Source: Numida meleagris (taxonomy: Eukaryota; Chordata; Aves; Galliformes; Numididae). Taken from it: DNA of 64,000 bases. Below the pieces are notes generated by a model. That model worked only from the letters and a program-made list of their open reading frames with translations, did no database searches and was not told the origin of the DNA. The position numbers and the translations under genes are program-made. The first letter of the stretch is position 1. Each line of letters begins with the position of its first letter. Location of the stretch: assembly GCF_002078875.1 (NCBI RefSeq), contig NC_034409.1:64771438-64835437 (forward strand), in the 5' to 3' direction. This document shows, in pieces, positions 1 through 12,051 of this stretch.

Positions 1-471
1 TGTCTGCATTTGATATTGCACATGAAGATTCACTGAAATGTGCAAAGCAACAAGGCACATTAAAAAAAGAAACGATGACATGAACTCAGGGTGACCAGAG
101 AGATTCAGGAAACAATTATGAAAAGGAAAGTTATGTTATTAGTGTTTGTGTTGTGTAACTTTGTATCTGGACTGTGACTTTTGAAACAGCACCTCTAGTG
201 TCTGCCTGTGAAAAGCAGCTTCTCTCTCTGTTCCAATTCTCTATGCACTGACTCACACACACAAAAGAGCGGGATTTGCAGAGAAACATAGTCATGGGAC
301 AGGGACATGAAGACCTTCACGTTAACTTTGGATGGTGTATTGCATTTGTAGAGATAACGTGTTCCTTTTTTGAGGAATGGAGCAGTGTGAGTGATGGGGA
401 TACTTAGTATCTGAATCTGTAAAATACTGAGAATGTTCCTGCTTAAAAGTCAAATACTACAATTGGGATGA
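1..471. other. unannotated flank
   Basis: AT-rich unique-looking sequence with no reading frame, repeat or RNA gene I can support. It ends at the target-site duplication of the LTR that follows. Confidence 0.5.
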
Positions 472-476
472 GGATC
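472..476. repeat. left TSD (GGATC) of the 477-824 LTR
   Basis: Identical to 825-829 on the other side of the LTR. The 5-bp size fits several avian ERV groups. Confidence 0.8.
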
Positions 477-824
477 TGTAGCAGAAATGCTAAGTCATGG
501 CTTGAAGCAGTCAGTAATTGAGCACCTGGTGGGAAGGCAGGGCCAACCCAGGGGAGCTCAGGTGCATGCAGTGCATCTGAGTGACTGGAAGGGGTGGAGC
601 CAGGATCCACCCCTTCCCAGACCTCATTTAAGAGTTGGCAGTGGAGGCTAAGGTATCTTACTGGAGGTCCCTGCCTACTTGAGGCCTTCCAAAGGTAAGC
701 AATTCTTTTTCCTTTGTTTCTGTGTCCATGGCTGCTGCGTTTGGGCTTGTTCTCATTTGCTGTAGCCTAGGATTGTGCCACCCCGCTGCTATTGCTGTAC
801 TTTCCATCGCATTATAGCATTACA
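477..824 (+). mobile_element. solo LTR of an endogenous retrovirus, 5-bp TSD
   Basis: A 348-bp element begins TGTAGC and ends ATTACA, giving the inverted TG...CA termini of a retroviral LTR. The 5-bp direct repeat GGATC flanks it exactly (472-476 and 825-829). No internal retroviral sequence lies on either side, so it is a solo LTR left by LTR-LTR recombination. The plus strand is probably sense: a TATA-like TTTAAGAG sits at 627-634 and a consensus-like splice donor (AAAG|GTAAGC) follows near 693, while no AATAAA was seen. The U3-like part is GC-rich and holds a perfect 12-bp inverted repeat. I could not name the family. The boundaries are firm because of the TSD; the orientation is inferred. 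Confidence 0.82.
587..617 (+). promoter_or_regulatory. GC-rich hairpin in LTR U3
   Basis: GGAAGGGGTGGA (587-598) and its exact reverse complement (606-617) are separated by 7 nt, about 10 bp upstream of the TATA-like TTTAAGAG. In an LTR this position suggests a transcription-factor site pair or cruciform in the promoter. The regulatory role is inferred; the palindrome is seen directly. Confidence 0.5.
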
Positions 825-829
825 GGATC
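825..829. repeat. right TSD (GGATC) of the 477-824 LTR
   Basis: Identical to 472-476. Confidence 0.8.
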
Positions 830-1840
830 AGGAAACAGTGGGCCATCTACTAGCTGCCCAATTGCTGCATGAAGTTCCTACTTGTGAGTTGTGACTTATA
901 TGGAGTTTAGGTATACTCAAACTTATTGAGCCTTTCTGCACTGAGGCATGAAGTTGAAAGGCCTGGAGGAAGTGCTTAGACAAAGGACAAGGGGTAGTAG
1001 TAAGGTCAGCTATGCAATATGTAATTAGATGTAGGACTCAGCTGTGAGGTGACTTTCAGATCTTTGAGTCAAGGTGTTGTCAGTTACTTCTGGAAGATTT
1101 TTAGAGAGTCATCTATTTGTGCTTGTCTATGTTCGTAGGTAAGAAAACCACTTTTTCTGTTCAACCTATAAAATAGATGCTGTGTCCTAAGCAAACACAC
1201 GGTTGATCTTGTCTGTGTTACAGGCCCAGTGTGCTCCTGAATGATCCTTACAAAGAAGTCCTGACAAAGCTACTTTTCCTCTTCTTTCCTTTGCATCCCA
1301 GCTGCAGTTTGATGGGGAGAAGTGAAATACAACACTAAGTGATTTATTTGGGGTCAGGAACAGCCAAAATATTTATTGTTATCTTAAAACTCCACTGCAA
1401 ACCAAACTATTTTTAGACAAGTCTGTTTGCTATTTTTGTCATTCCAATTTGTCTAAGAAAACAGGGCCTGTGTTTTTCCAGAAATATGAACTTAATGTTG
1501 ATGTGCTACTGGTACCTGCAGAGGACAAATACAGACAAATAGGCACTTCTTATGAAAAACCTGTGGTCATTTTTGTACAGAATAATTCATACAGCTTGGT
1601 GAATATGTCAAAACTTTGAAATACTGTACACAACTTTGCGTGTCTGAGGCCAAATTCCCATTTTGCAGTTGCAGAAAAAGGATCTGTAGAATATCAGGTT
1701 GCTGAAGTCTAGCTGGGCCGGGAGACATGACTCCCAGACTTCTGTTTTGTTTTGAAAAGTACATTTCTATTGCCTTTTAAAGTTGTGCTGTGAAAAAAGT
1801 TAGGCATGCTGCCTGTAGTTCAGCACAAAAATCTCAAGAC
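830..1840. other. unannotated interval
   Basis: About 1 kb between the first LTR and the first CR1. Short ORFs here (for example 1567-1764, minus) show no recognisable motif. I see no gene. Confidence 0.5.
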
Positions 1841-3012
1841 AGAATCATAGAATCACCAAGGTTGGAAAAGACCTCCAAGATCATCCAGTCCAATCATCCG
1901 TCTATCAGCAATACTTCCTCCTAAACCGTGTCCCTCAGTACAACATCTAAATGTTTCTTGAACACCTTTGCAGACGATGACTTCACCCCATTGGGTGCCC
2001 CCTAATCGAGGCAGCCCATTCCAGTGCATGACCACTCTCCCGGAGAACATTTCCTAACATCCAACCTGAATCTCCCCTGGTGCAATATGAGGCCATTCCC
2101 TCTAGTCCTACTGCTAGTTACATAGAAGAAGAGGCTGACTCCCACCTCACCACAACCTCCCTTCAGGCACTTGTAGAGAGTGATAAGATCATTCCTGAGC
2201 CTTCTCTTCTCCAGACTGAGCAATCCCATCTCTGTCAACCACTCTTCATAAAGCTTGTACTCCAGACCCTTCACCAGCTTTGTTCCCTTCTCTGAACACA
2301 CTCCAAGACCTCAGTGTCTTTCCTGTAGTGAGGGGCCCGAAACTGATCACAGTACTCAAGATGTGGCCTCACCAGGGCAGAGTACAGAGGGATAATCCCT
2401 TCCTTGCTCCTGCTCGCAACACTATTTCTCATACAAGCCAAGATGCCATTGGCCTTCTTGGCTACCTGGGCACACTGCTGGCTCATGTTCAGCTGAGTGT
2501 CCACCAGCACCCCTGGGTCTGTTTCCTCTATGCAGTCTTCCAGCCACTCTGCCCCAAGCCTGTAGTGTTGCTTGGGGTTGTTGTGGCCAAAGTACAGGAC
2601 CCAGCACTTGGTCTTGTTGAACTTCATCCCACTGGCCTCATCCCACTGATACAGCCTGTTCACCTCCCTCTGTAGTGCCTTCCTACCCTGAGGCAGGTCA
2701 ACATTTCCTCCCATTTTGGTGTCGTCTGCAAACTTACTGAGGGCGCACTCAATGCCATCATCCAGGTCATCAATAAAGATATTGAACAGTACAGGTCCCA
2801 GTACTGACCCCTGTGGAACACCACTGGTGACTGGTTGCCAGCCAGCTGGATTCAACTGCATTCACCACCACTAATCTCTGGGCCCGGCCCTCCAGCCGGT
2901 TCTTTACCCAGCAAAGAGTGTATCTGCCTAAGCTATGGGCTGCCAACTTCTTCAGGAGATTACTTTCGGAGACAGTGTAGAAGGCTTTGCTGAAGTCTAG
3001 GTAGACTATGTC
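1841..3012 (-). mobile_element. CR1 non-LTR retrotransposon, 5'-truncated (RT domain and 3' end)
   Basis: Minus-strand CR1 running from the reverse-transcriptase region (near 3012) to the typical 3' end (near 1841), where the sense strand ends in the ATTCTATGATTCT-type tail used by CR1 instead of poly(A). The RT fragments read YLDFSKAF near 2990, then [14 protein letters not shown] and the catalytic FADD box (residues 44-47 of the 2861-2271 frame), then the thumb region. Frame breaks near 2865 and 2290 make it non-functional. There are no TSDs, as usual for CR1. The 3' tail resembles that of the copy at 38.4-39.5 kb, which places both in one subfamily. Overlapping plus-strand ORFs here are antisense shadows. 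Confidence 0.93.
2271..2861 (-). pseudogene. CR1 ORF2 reverse-transcriptase fragment
   Basis: A 196-codon open stretch inside the CR1. It carries the RT palm motif [14 protein letters not shown] (residues 14-27), the FIDDL segment (29-33) and FADD (44-47; the metal-binding aspartates are intact), followed by the CR1 C-terminal segment with [13 protein letters not shown]. It lacks the endonuclease domain and the N-terminal RT motifs, which lie in another frame or are missing. A full CR1 ORF2 product is roughly 900-1000 residues, so this is a fragment, not a gene. Confidence 0.88.
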
Positions 3013-4036
3013 AAGAAGTTGGGACTGTGGTTTACTGTAATGGTGTGGGATGAGATGGAGAGAGGAGGCTGTAGGTCTGCTTGCCAAGATGGCCATTGCC
3101 CATCATTCAGCCATCAGCTTCAGGTCATGGAGAGGATGCTGGTCCTCAGCATGAACATTCTCAGGCTAGGGCAGGAAGGTTACTTCAGTCAGATGCGCAC
3201 ACAAGCCTGAACTCTGTCAGCTGAGGACTAGCTCCAGAAAGAGTCTCTGATGTAGGTATGTAACTGATTCCCTCGGTTACAGGAATCACAAGGAGAAGAT
3301 GATGCTTTTCCTGGGTCAGAATGCATACCCCAGGAATTCCCATGAGTTTTGCCTCCATCCAAAACCTAAGGAAGTAGTCTCATTAGACTTCCTAATCCTA
3401 TCGCTAGATACTGCTGATCCTGGCACAGCTCTGCAGGGAAGGCTGTAGGAATGACGGATTTTGTTTCTTGAACTACTCATACAGGTATCACATTCAGAAA
3501 CTTTTCACTTCTGCTTGGAAACATCTCATGTATGTGATTTAATTTCCTTTGAATTTTATCATCATTAAAAAAAATAGTACACTATTCTTTCACTAAAAAT
3601 GCTCATATGCAAAAAAAAAGCCACAAAAGCAACAAAACTTTTGCTTCTTCTGATGTCCTGCTGTTACTCCCTAGTGTTCATGTCTAACTTAAAGATTAAT
3701 TAAAATAAATATCAAGTGCTACTGAAATAATTAATAAATTATACAATTTACATTCAATTGTAAGTGGAAAAATGTCTTATACTTCCCTTTAAAAAATCAG
3801 CATGGTTCCAGAAAGGAAGGAAGCATGCTAATTACAGTGCCTACATGAGACTTTACAATTCATGGCTGAGAGTTGATCAGAAAATGCAAAGGAGACAAAG
3901 CAAGCATTTTAATATTTAATACTTCAGTTGTTCTAATCTCAAAGCTAGTTATTAGAATACATAACAAAACTTGTGCATTTCTAGCAATTTGATATCTCCT
4001 CATCTTTTCCATTTAGAAAAGTTAGAGGCGTCTATG
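3013..4036. other. unannotated interval
   Basis: About 200 bp next to the CR1 5' truncation point (3020-3260) is more GC-rich than its surroundings but has no convincing frame. The rest is AT-rich with A-runs. I see no gene. Confidence 0.5.
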
Positions 4037-4042
4037 GTCAGC
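4037..4042. repeat. TSD (GTCAGC), left copy
   Basis: Matches 4429-4434 exactly, at the other edge of the solo LTR. Confidence 0.8.
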
Positions 4043-4135
4043 TGTTGGGGAACGCCCCAGGTTTCCCCAAAAGGGTTGCCCTACCGGTATTTGCGTGGGG
4101 AACGCAAGATCAACTCAATATGAGATGTGTCCGAC

Positions 4136-4141
4136 TTTATT
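4136..4141 (-). terminator. LTR polyadenylation signal AATAAA
   Basis: AATAAA on the minus strand, about 20 bp downstream of the LTR TATA box as read on that strand, which is the spacing expected for a short R region. Confidence 0.6.
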
Positions 4142-4154
4142 GTAGCAACACACC

Positions 4155-4165
4155 ATTTTATATAG
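4155..4165 (-). promoter_or_regulatory. LTR TATA box
   Basis: The minus strand reads GCTATATAAAA, a consensus TATA box upstream of the AATAAA signal in the same LTR. Confidence 0.6.
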
Positions 4166-4428
4166 CATATATGCTTCCAGGGATACAGGGTCCAGGGATA
4201 CAAGCTCTATGCAACGCGCACGCTAACAATATCGTTGCCTGAGTTATCTCCATATATGGGATATGTTGTTAACTACAACACTATGGATACAGAATACTAT
4301 GGATATGCTGAAATATACTAGAACACACTGGAAACACCACAGTCCATGTATCTAGGGATTACATCATTACATCATAAATCATTAGTAAATCAGTAGCTAC
4401 GTGCTGCCGAGCAACCTGCTCTCCCACA

Positions 4429-4434
4429 GTCAGC
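4429..4434. repeat. TSD (GTCAGC), right copy
   Basis: Matches 4037-4042. Confidence 0.8.
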
Positions 4435-7400
4435 TGCTGGTTTCATGCTACTTTTGCACTGAGGTAACATGGCTGGAGTTGCTCTTAATTTAGATTGGTT
4501 AATCTGAGATCAGAATTAAGGTCTTTAGCTTTCAACAAAGCAACCTACTTCATCATAACACCTTAATGTACAAAGATTCAGTTTCAACTAGTGTCTGTGG
4601 AAGTGTCATAGAACTGACCTATTTCATCAGAATAATTTTTTTGCCTGCAATAATTTTCTTGCCTGCATTCATTACAGCCATCTTCCCCCTCTTTCCTATG
4701 TGATTAAAAAAAAAAAAAAGTTTATTCTTCTAGCCATCCCACTCGTCATGGCTGTTTCTATATCTAGTTTGGAGACCAGAAGATAGTAGCCAGGAGACCC
4801 ATGGAGGATCAGTACAAGTGTGGTTGTACTTCCGTATATAGTTTCTTGGCCTCCAGCTCTGTGATTCCTGAACCAGAGAGTGTACGCTTAATCATTGCAC
4901 TGCCACTTTCTTGCTTCCGTTATTTAGTGTCATAACACTTCTGCAGTTACTTCAAGGTACCCTCCTTCCATGATACCACTGCATCAGTAGCAGGGAGTAC
5001 TCACTGCTCATTGTTTTTTCCCTGCTAAAGGATGGAGAGCCAACTGCGGTATAAATCTACTTCTGTTTTTGGCTGAGGTATGTTTATCGCTTCCTGGGTT
5101 TAGCCCATACTTCAAGTGAGAAAAGATATAAGGGTTTAGGGGAATCTTCTGTTTTGTCAGATCTGTAGGGAGTTTCATAGGAACTATAGAAATCCCAAAT
5201 ATCTGATTTTAAGGCTTTTGCTGTTTCAGCCTTTGAATCCCTGTTTGGTGGTGTGGCAGGTTTACAGTCCCCCAATAAAATCACTGAATTGCATTTGTTT
5301 TGTTCCCCGTTGGTCATCTTATTTGAAACTGGGGGGAGCTGGCAACTCCTTGGAAATATGAACCAAAATGGAAAGTCTTGGTAAGTTTTGTGAGTACTTA
5401 TGTCAGGATTGTTCAAGTGGAAATTTGGACCTATGCTGTGAAAGTAGTGCTTCCTCTTTGGACTTCTAGAGAAGCCTAGGTGAAAGGTTCAAAGCTTTAT
5501 GTTGAGGAATAGCTTGAAGTACAATCAGTCAAACTCTGTATCAATACAGCCTAGTGCTTTGACTTAGTAGGTAGCTTGCTTGTTCCACTTCAGGACAGTC
5601 TTCCTCTCCTTCTTCTGCAGTGTCAGGCTGCCCTACTCTATACAACAAAGAATGAGTGAAATTGAGGAGGAAGGTGTGAGGAGGTTGGATTTTCATCAAA
5701 GATTTTTTTACTCAACATGCCTTGCCCTAGAATTTGGGATGAGAGTCTGGAGTGCAGAGCCTGTTGTGGTTTGGGAAATGGTGTCCATCATGTTGTCTTA
5801 CAGTTGACATCCAGTTGAGGTCCTAAGAGTAGACACTGTTTCTAAGGGATAATTTCTTCAGACTTTCTGTTGTATTCTTTGTTACACTTCATGTGTTTCA
5901 TCACTACTGCCATTAGTTTTAATGCTTAGCAGGGGTTCAGGGGTTACATTCCTTCAGGGGAGGAAGGGTACTTGGCATGATCTGTACAGTTTATAATACA
6001 TTCTGTTATAAAATTGTAGTGTTCCAGTAGAAACAGTCATATTTTAGAGGATATGGATTAAGCTTATCACCCTTGAAGTTCTATAGAAAGCTTTTCCTGG
6101 AAAAAATATATTTCCTTGTCACTGTGGTCCAAGCAAGAACTGGGAACAGTATTGTAATTCAGGACTTCATAGTCTGTTCCACAAATCTTGTCCCTCCCAT
6201 TCTCCCTAGTATGTAATTTCTCACGCTGGAATGGTGAGCTGCAACTGAAAATACTTATGTTAGTGATGCAGGCATCTAGGAAATGATCTCAGCAGATATT
6301 AGCAATTACGAAAGGATGTCTGCTAATTTTGGGAGTAATTAATGTCTTTATTGCCCTGAATCATGAGCTTCTGGGTTTTACTACTTAAACTCAGGCATGT
6401 AGACATAAGTATTCAATTCACTTTCAGTACATTTTTGTGTCACCCACCTCTCTTCCATTAGCCAGTGTAACATGTTTGCTTAAGTCAGTAAGCCCCTTTT
6501 TGAGGCAGGAAAGATTGTGCCTTTCATAGGTACGGACCAAACTAACATTGTGAATTACAGTTTAGAAAAAAACGAATAGAAACATGGTATTGGATAAACA
6601 GGCACGTGATTGTACAGAGGACTGTGGGGTTTGTGTATAACATTGATACTAGGAGAGAAAAAAATCTTTAAAATGTTTGATTTGGGCTTTTTATTTACAC
6701 TAGGGAAAAACGAGAACACAACAAAAAGAATAACTGTTTAATTGGATAATGCTGTCTTTTCTTGACTTTTGACCAAAAGTCTAATTAACCTTTGTTCTGA
6801 AAAGCTTATCAAAATAATTCAAGATTTATATTGGGAGTGGGAGAGGAAAGGATGTGGATTTTTGAACTCTGTTGGAATATTACTGGCTCTGCATTTAGAA
6901 CAGACTTGACCTTTCTCAGGCTTAGGTCCTGGGCTCAGTGTTCACGGGACTTTCTCAATGTTGTTTTATTTTCTTCTTCATTCTTCTCAGAAAAGAGGGA
7001 AGTAAACATGCATCTGAGCTGAGAATGGTTTTTAATGCAAAGCTAATTCCTTCAGAAAACAAGCTGTTTCTGAGATGAATGTCATGGAAAGAAAATGTTC
7101 TGCTCCTTAGATGATTTTGTGGAGTTCTTATTCTTGCTTGTATTATGTGGAAAAGATGGATGATACTGATGCATGTGAGACTTCTTTGAAATCTTGTAAA
7201 TATATTTCACTGCACTTTTTCACTGTGAAGACAGATGGAATAACAAGATCAGATAAGAGGAAATATTTATCTTCTGTCAATTTATAGTAATATACGTCAT
7301 ATTCACAGCTAGTAGCAATTTAGCTTACCATTTCTTATTCAATTTCATTAAGAACAGAAATGAACATTGTATCCATATAATACTTACGCCATGCAGTTAA

Positions 7401-8604
7401 GTAAATTTGCTACAAAATGTAATATTTTATCTTAGTGTTTTATATTCTGCAGGTACTGTTTTAAATATGGTAGCAAAAGTTGGTATGTTAATGCCTATTT
7501 CAGTAATGAGAACTGGCAAGGAATTTTTAAAAAACGAGGGCAGCATAGGTTTTCTTAAGAAGTTTGAATTGGGAACCAATTCTCCTCAAATCCTTAGAGT
7601 ACAAAAGTTCAGCAATCAATTATGAAAAGGAGAGATGCATTTCTGGAGTTTGAATTCTGTTCTTTGCACTGTTGAGAGGAAGTTTAGGAGTTATGGAAGT
7701 ATAAAAAGTGTACATTATTGATTTATCCTTACAACTTTGCATAATTATTTGCAATTTTTTTTAATGGAAAAGAGAGCACTGAACACTGCCTATCTAAGTA
7801 AATTCAGAAAAATTAGCCCTTATTGCACTCATTGTTGATAAACAAATTAAAATTTCAAAATAAGTTGTTAGGAAAAATGTTTATTGGAAATAAATATAAT
7901 TTGTGAGAAGACATTGGAAAAAACATTTACTTTACAAATTTAATTTAGGGAAATCATGATGATTTTCTAAACTAAGTCTTGTGTGTGTGTTTCATGGTAT
8001 TAAGTAGATGTACAATAATCTTCTTGTGAATTGCCTTGCCTCTTGCCATCATTTGAAAAAAAAAAAAAAAAAAAGTGGTGGATCATTCCTCCTACAAGTG
8101 TGCATAACGCTACATACACCGGAGTTGAAAACGAATAAGCCCATATACCTCAACAGTCTAAATTTCAAAGTGGGAAAATTTAGTTCCCTTCCAAAATTAG
8201 GATGTGTTTAGTTTATAAACACTCCAAAGCAAAGTCAACTTTTTTCACGTATAGTAATTGAACAGTTTAGTTAAATGCATGAAGACTGGAAAAAAAAAGT
8301 CATGTGCAAGATTTATTTTGCCTAACCATAGGATCTGGCTTTGTATTTTCCTGTAGTGGAGGTAGAGGTTGGATTCTCTGTGGTCAGTGGAAACAAGCAT
8401 GCTTACATTCATGGGCCAGTTAGGATTCCCATCCTAAAGTATCTTCTACTTTCACTTGACTGAAGGAAGTAGATGACTAGTTCGGCCTAGGATGCAGCTG
8501 ATTTCGCTGGTCCACCTTCAGACCTATTTTTTATGCAAAGCTTGAGATACTTGAAAGTAAGGCCTCCAAAATAGGGTTGTTTTGGGTGGTTTTCGTTTGT
8601 TTAT
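4435..8604. other. unannotated interval
   Basis: About 4.2 kb of AT-rich sequence with A-runs near 4706-4720 and 8057-8074. ORFs of 60-110 codons (such as 5084-5416, minus) have no motif, no repeat identity and no supporting splice context that I recognise. I see no gene. Confidence 0.5.
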
Positions 8605-9023
8605 CAAAGAATGATAGAATAGCTTGGGCTGGAAGGACCTCAAGGATCATCAAGTTCCAACCCCCCTGCCACAGGCAGGGCCACCAACCTCCAGATGTGG
8701 CTCTAGACCAGGTTGCCCAGGGCCCCATCCAACCTGGTCTTGAACAGCTCCAGGGACGGAGCATCCACAACCTCTCTGGGCAGCCTGCTCCAGCACCTCA
8801 CCATTCTTTCTGCAAAGAACTTAGCCCTGACATCTAATCTAAACCTTCCCTCCTTGAGCTTAAAACCATCCCCCCTTGTCCTATCACTGTCTACCCTTGT
8901 AAAAAGTTGATTCCCCTCCTTTTTATAATCCCCTTTTAAATACTGGAAGTCTGCAATGAGGTCTCCTCTCAGCCTTCTCTCCTCCAGGCTGAATGAGTCC
9001 AGCTCCCTGAGCCTGTCCTTGTA
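8605..9023 (-). mobile_element. CR1 3'-end fragment
   Basis: Minus-strand CR1 tail of about 420 bp: the sense strand ends in the CTTCCAGCCCAAGC-type terminus and an ATTCT-like tail at about 8605. It covers the end of ORF2 (sense matches for the GGGAGACCTCATTGCAGACT segment near 8950) and the short 3' UTR. It is strongly 5'-truncated. Its 3' end matches the 61.57-kb copy better than the 1.8-kb copy, so it belongs to a different subfamily. Confidence 0.92.
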
Positions 9024-12000
9024 AATGTTTCTTTAGAATGACTTACAGCACACATAAGGTTTCAGTTAGATTGCTGAGTAAATTTACTCAAATTACTTGA
9101 ATTGCTACTGAGTAAAGGCAGTAGAGCAGAAACAAGTTGTTTGCTGTGAATAAACCAGCAACCCAACGGTCTGTATTAATTTGAAGGTATGTTGATTGAT
9201 TTGATTTTTTTTAATATATCCATTCAAAGTTAAAGTCCTGACATTTTGCAAAGAAGACTCCCGTCCTTGGCCTTGATTTCCATGATGTTGGGATTGTGAT
9301 TGGTTTCTTTAAATATGCAAATGAACCTGTAATGTGAGGCTTTAGGACAGGAGTTTGAATATGACCCTTCATCTTAAGCTCTTTAGATGTTTCAGCCCTA
9401 CTGAATATCTACTGGGTGCTTATCCAGTGATTATTTTTTCTTTGTAGGATGGGACATGAGAATTCTTTCAACTGTAAATAATTGAAGTGTGTTGTTTCCA
9501 ATAACTAAAGAAATAGTGTGAGATTGCAGGTCTGACAGCACACAGCTAGGGTATTGGAAAGACAGTGTAGCTCTTACTCATTATGCTACATGTCCTTGTT
9601 AATGCTGTATTGAAATCTACAGATGAAAAAGACTTATAGCAGTGCAAATGAATTATTATTTTGATTTGTCCTAATGCAGCTGAGACTTCAGAGAGGATGG
9701 GCACCATTCAAATTCTTCACTGAAATGCATATCAAAGGAGTAGTTCTTTTCTTCTTCCCTGCAGTGCACCTTTATGGCTTTTTCTGACTGCACGGATGTG
9801 AGTTTCTCCGAGGCGCTCAGATACTTACTTAGTCCTACAATTTCTCTTATTGTTCAGAACATGAATAAAATTCATCAGCAGCATAATTTTCTAGTTTAAT
9901 TCCAATAGAAACATTTCACCCATAAAGAATTAAACTCCATAAATCCATGAAAAAAATAATTGAAATTCATTATAAATTCAACAAGAGAAGAGCTTCCCAC
10001 TGGAAACAATGATTATTTTTTTTATTAGAGCAATTTTGAACTACAGAGTTGATGTTGTTCTCCAGTGGAGCAGACTGACAACAGTATAACTTCACTAGCT
10101 TCAGTCTTGCTGCTTTATTGCAAGAGATTCAATTTTGCTGTGGATAAGCTAAAGTTTTAACGTGCTTGTTACATTTTTTTTTCCCAAAGGAAATTTAAAT
10201 TTAGTTGTTCTTCATTGAAAATACAGATCTGTACCCACAGTAACAAAAAAAAAAAAAAAGGCATGTATTGATACAATTGGAAAACAGAGACCAGGCTTAG
10301 TTTCACTCCTTGAAGCTTGGATAAAGGATGCAATTGCACTGTGTGCTGAATGCGAGCATGCCAAGCATCCTCCAGAAGCCAACTGAGATAATGTATGCTA
10401 CTACATGTGTTCTCCAGGCTCTATTGGGAAGGTTTTATTTTTTTTCTGGGAAGTTGGCAGGAAAGGACAGTATTTTCTGGGCAGTTTACTACCGTTGTAA
10501 TGTCTGCAAGCAGATTCTAGATGATCAGTCTTCCTCTTCATCACAAAAGTCAAACATTCCAAATCCTTGAACTCTCTTGCTCATTAGTTTAAAATCTCCA
10601 AGAGCCATGAATACCAACCATTACATTTTTGGTAATACTCCGTCTTCCTTTGTTGTCAGTTAGAGAAAGAAAGGAATGAGATTGTTACAGTAAATGCTTT
10701 CTTTATATTTCTAGCTGTGTGTTAAGTTGGACGTGATTCAGTATGCATAACTACCATCAAATTCCTGAAGTAAAGCATTAAATACTACTTTTGGCTTCGG
10801 GACTGCTCTATTTCAGAGTGGACTGAATATATGTTGGGAAACAATTGCCATGGGGATTAGTGAGACTGCTCTTCTCGAGTGACAAATTATTAATTCCTAA
10901 CTCAGCTGCATTGAAGTACAAGGAGGTTACTGTCTTCATATGCATGTGCATGAAATGCCTTTGTTTTCCCAAAGTAATGGATAAAGTGCACTTCTTAAAA
11001 TTACTTGGAAAACTTTCATTAGTTCAGCTGATTTGATAGTTTTTTGTTTATTTTTCTGGAGTTGTTATATCAATGCAAACATATCTTATATTTATTAATA
11101 ATGGCTATGACTTCTTAATACTGGAAATTGTCCCTAACAGAAAAAATGTTATGCACAGTAAAATAATCTCCCAATCTTTTTTGCTTCATCTCTTATGACA
11201 CAGTCAATTCTGGCAGTTTAAGTGATGAGCATTGCATGAGAAGTAAGGAAGTAAGATGGTAGAAGGCACTTTGATTTGCAGGGTGGTTTTTGCCGTCTTT
11301 CACGTCAGAGGTAAAAGGGTCTTCCAAGTCTCTGCTGTCCTCACCAGTCTAAACCTCTTAAGTACATCTTCTGATCTGCCCTTGCTAGCCTACTTTCCAT
11401 GAAGAATCTACTTCCAATACAGTAAATCAGAGAAGGCACTGAAGAAGAGTGAGGGGAAGGCCTTTAATATGTACATCTGTACTGTTTTCACCAGCTGAGG
11501 AAATGGTGGCCTTGAAACCAAGGGATACAACATCAGAAGCAATGTACTGGTGACACTATAAACAGTGCATTTTTCCATAAAAGCACTTCAGAAAACAAAG
11601 TTTTGTCCTCTTAAGTACAAAGTTCCTGGATCCTATTGGCCTACAGAATAAATGCAGTCTACATTAATTAGATGATTATGGACTTATTTCAAAGACCTAC
11701 TGGAAGGAGTATATTAATCTTTCAGAAAATGAGCATTTTATAACAACATGTTTTAGTTTTTTGTCTCTAGCCTTATACAGTTTCAGCCCAGATCTAGAGA
11801 GATCTATGAAGTATTTGCTTTGGAAAACATGGATCCTTGGTATATTGCTATTGCACAACCTCTGCATATTAAATTGATCATTCAGAAGGGTTTATCTTAT
11901 CAATAGCTTCTTCTATTCTAAAGTGTTTCTGATTGTTCCTCCCCAGGGGTTTCTATTTCTGAGAACAGCTGGTTTGTTTGTTTGTTTCTTGAAAATAATG

Positions 12001-12051
12001 TGCTTATTGGCAACTATATGATGATGTTCTTGGCTAATATAACACATTATG
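9024..12051. other. unannotated interval
   Basis: Three kb of AT-rich sequence with an A-run near 10243-10258. The ORF at 10328-10570 (plus) is unremarkable and unrecognised. I see no gene. Confidence 0.5.

Larger units (their letters stand above)
4043..4428 (-). mobile_element. solo LTR, minus orientation, 6-bp TSD
   Basis: A 386-bp element with inverted termini (sense strand begins TGTGGGAGAG and ends CCCCAACA). The 6-bp direct repeat GTCAGC flanks it (4037-4042 and 4429-4434). On the minus strand there is a TATA box (GCTATATAAAA, about 4155-4165) and, further downstream, a polyadenylation signal AATAAA (plus coordinates 4136-4141). This order gives U3-R-U5 and fixes the orientation. A 6-bp TSD is typical of alpharetrovirus-like chicken ERVs, but I do not claim a family name. 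No internal proviral sequence adjoins it, so it is a solo LTR. Its CG-containing stretches contrast with the local sequence and suggest a fairly young insertion. Confidence 0.85.

Noticed and set aside
2280..2675. 131-codon plus-strand ORF in the first CR1
   Set aside because: It is antisense to the CR1 RT frame. The same holds for 35937-36425 (minus) and 60693-61130 (minus).
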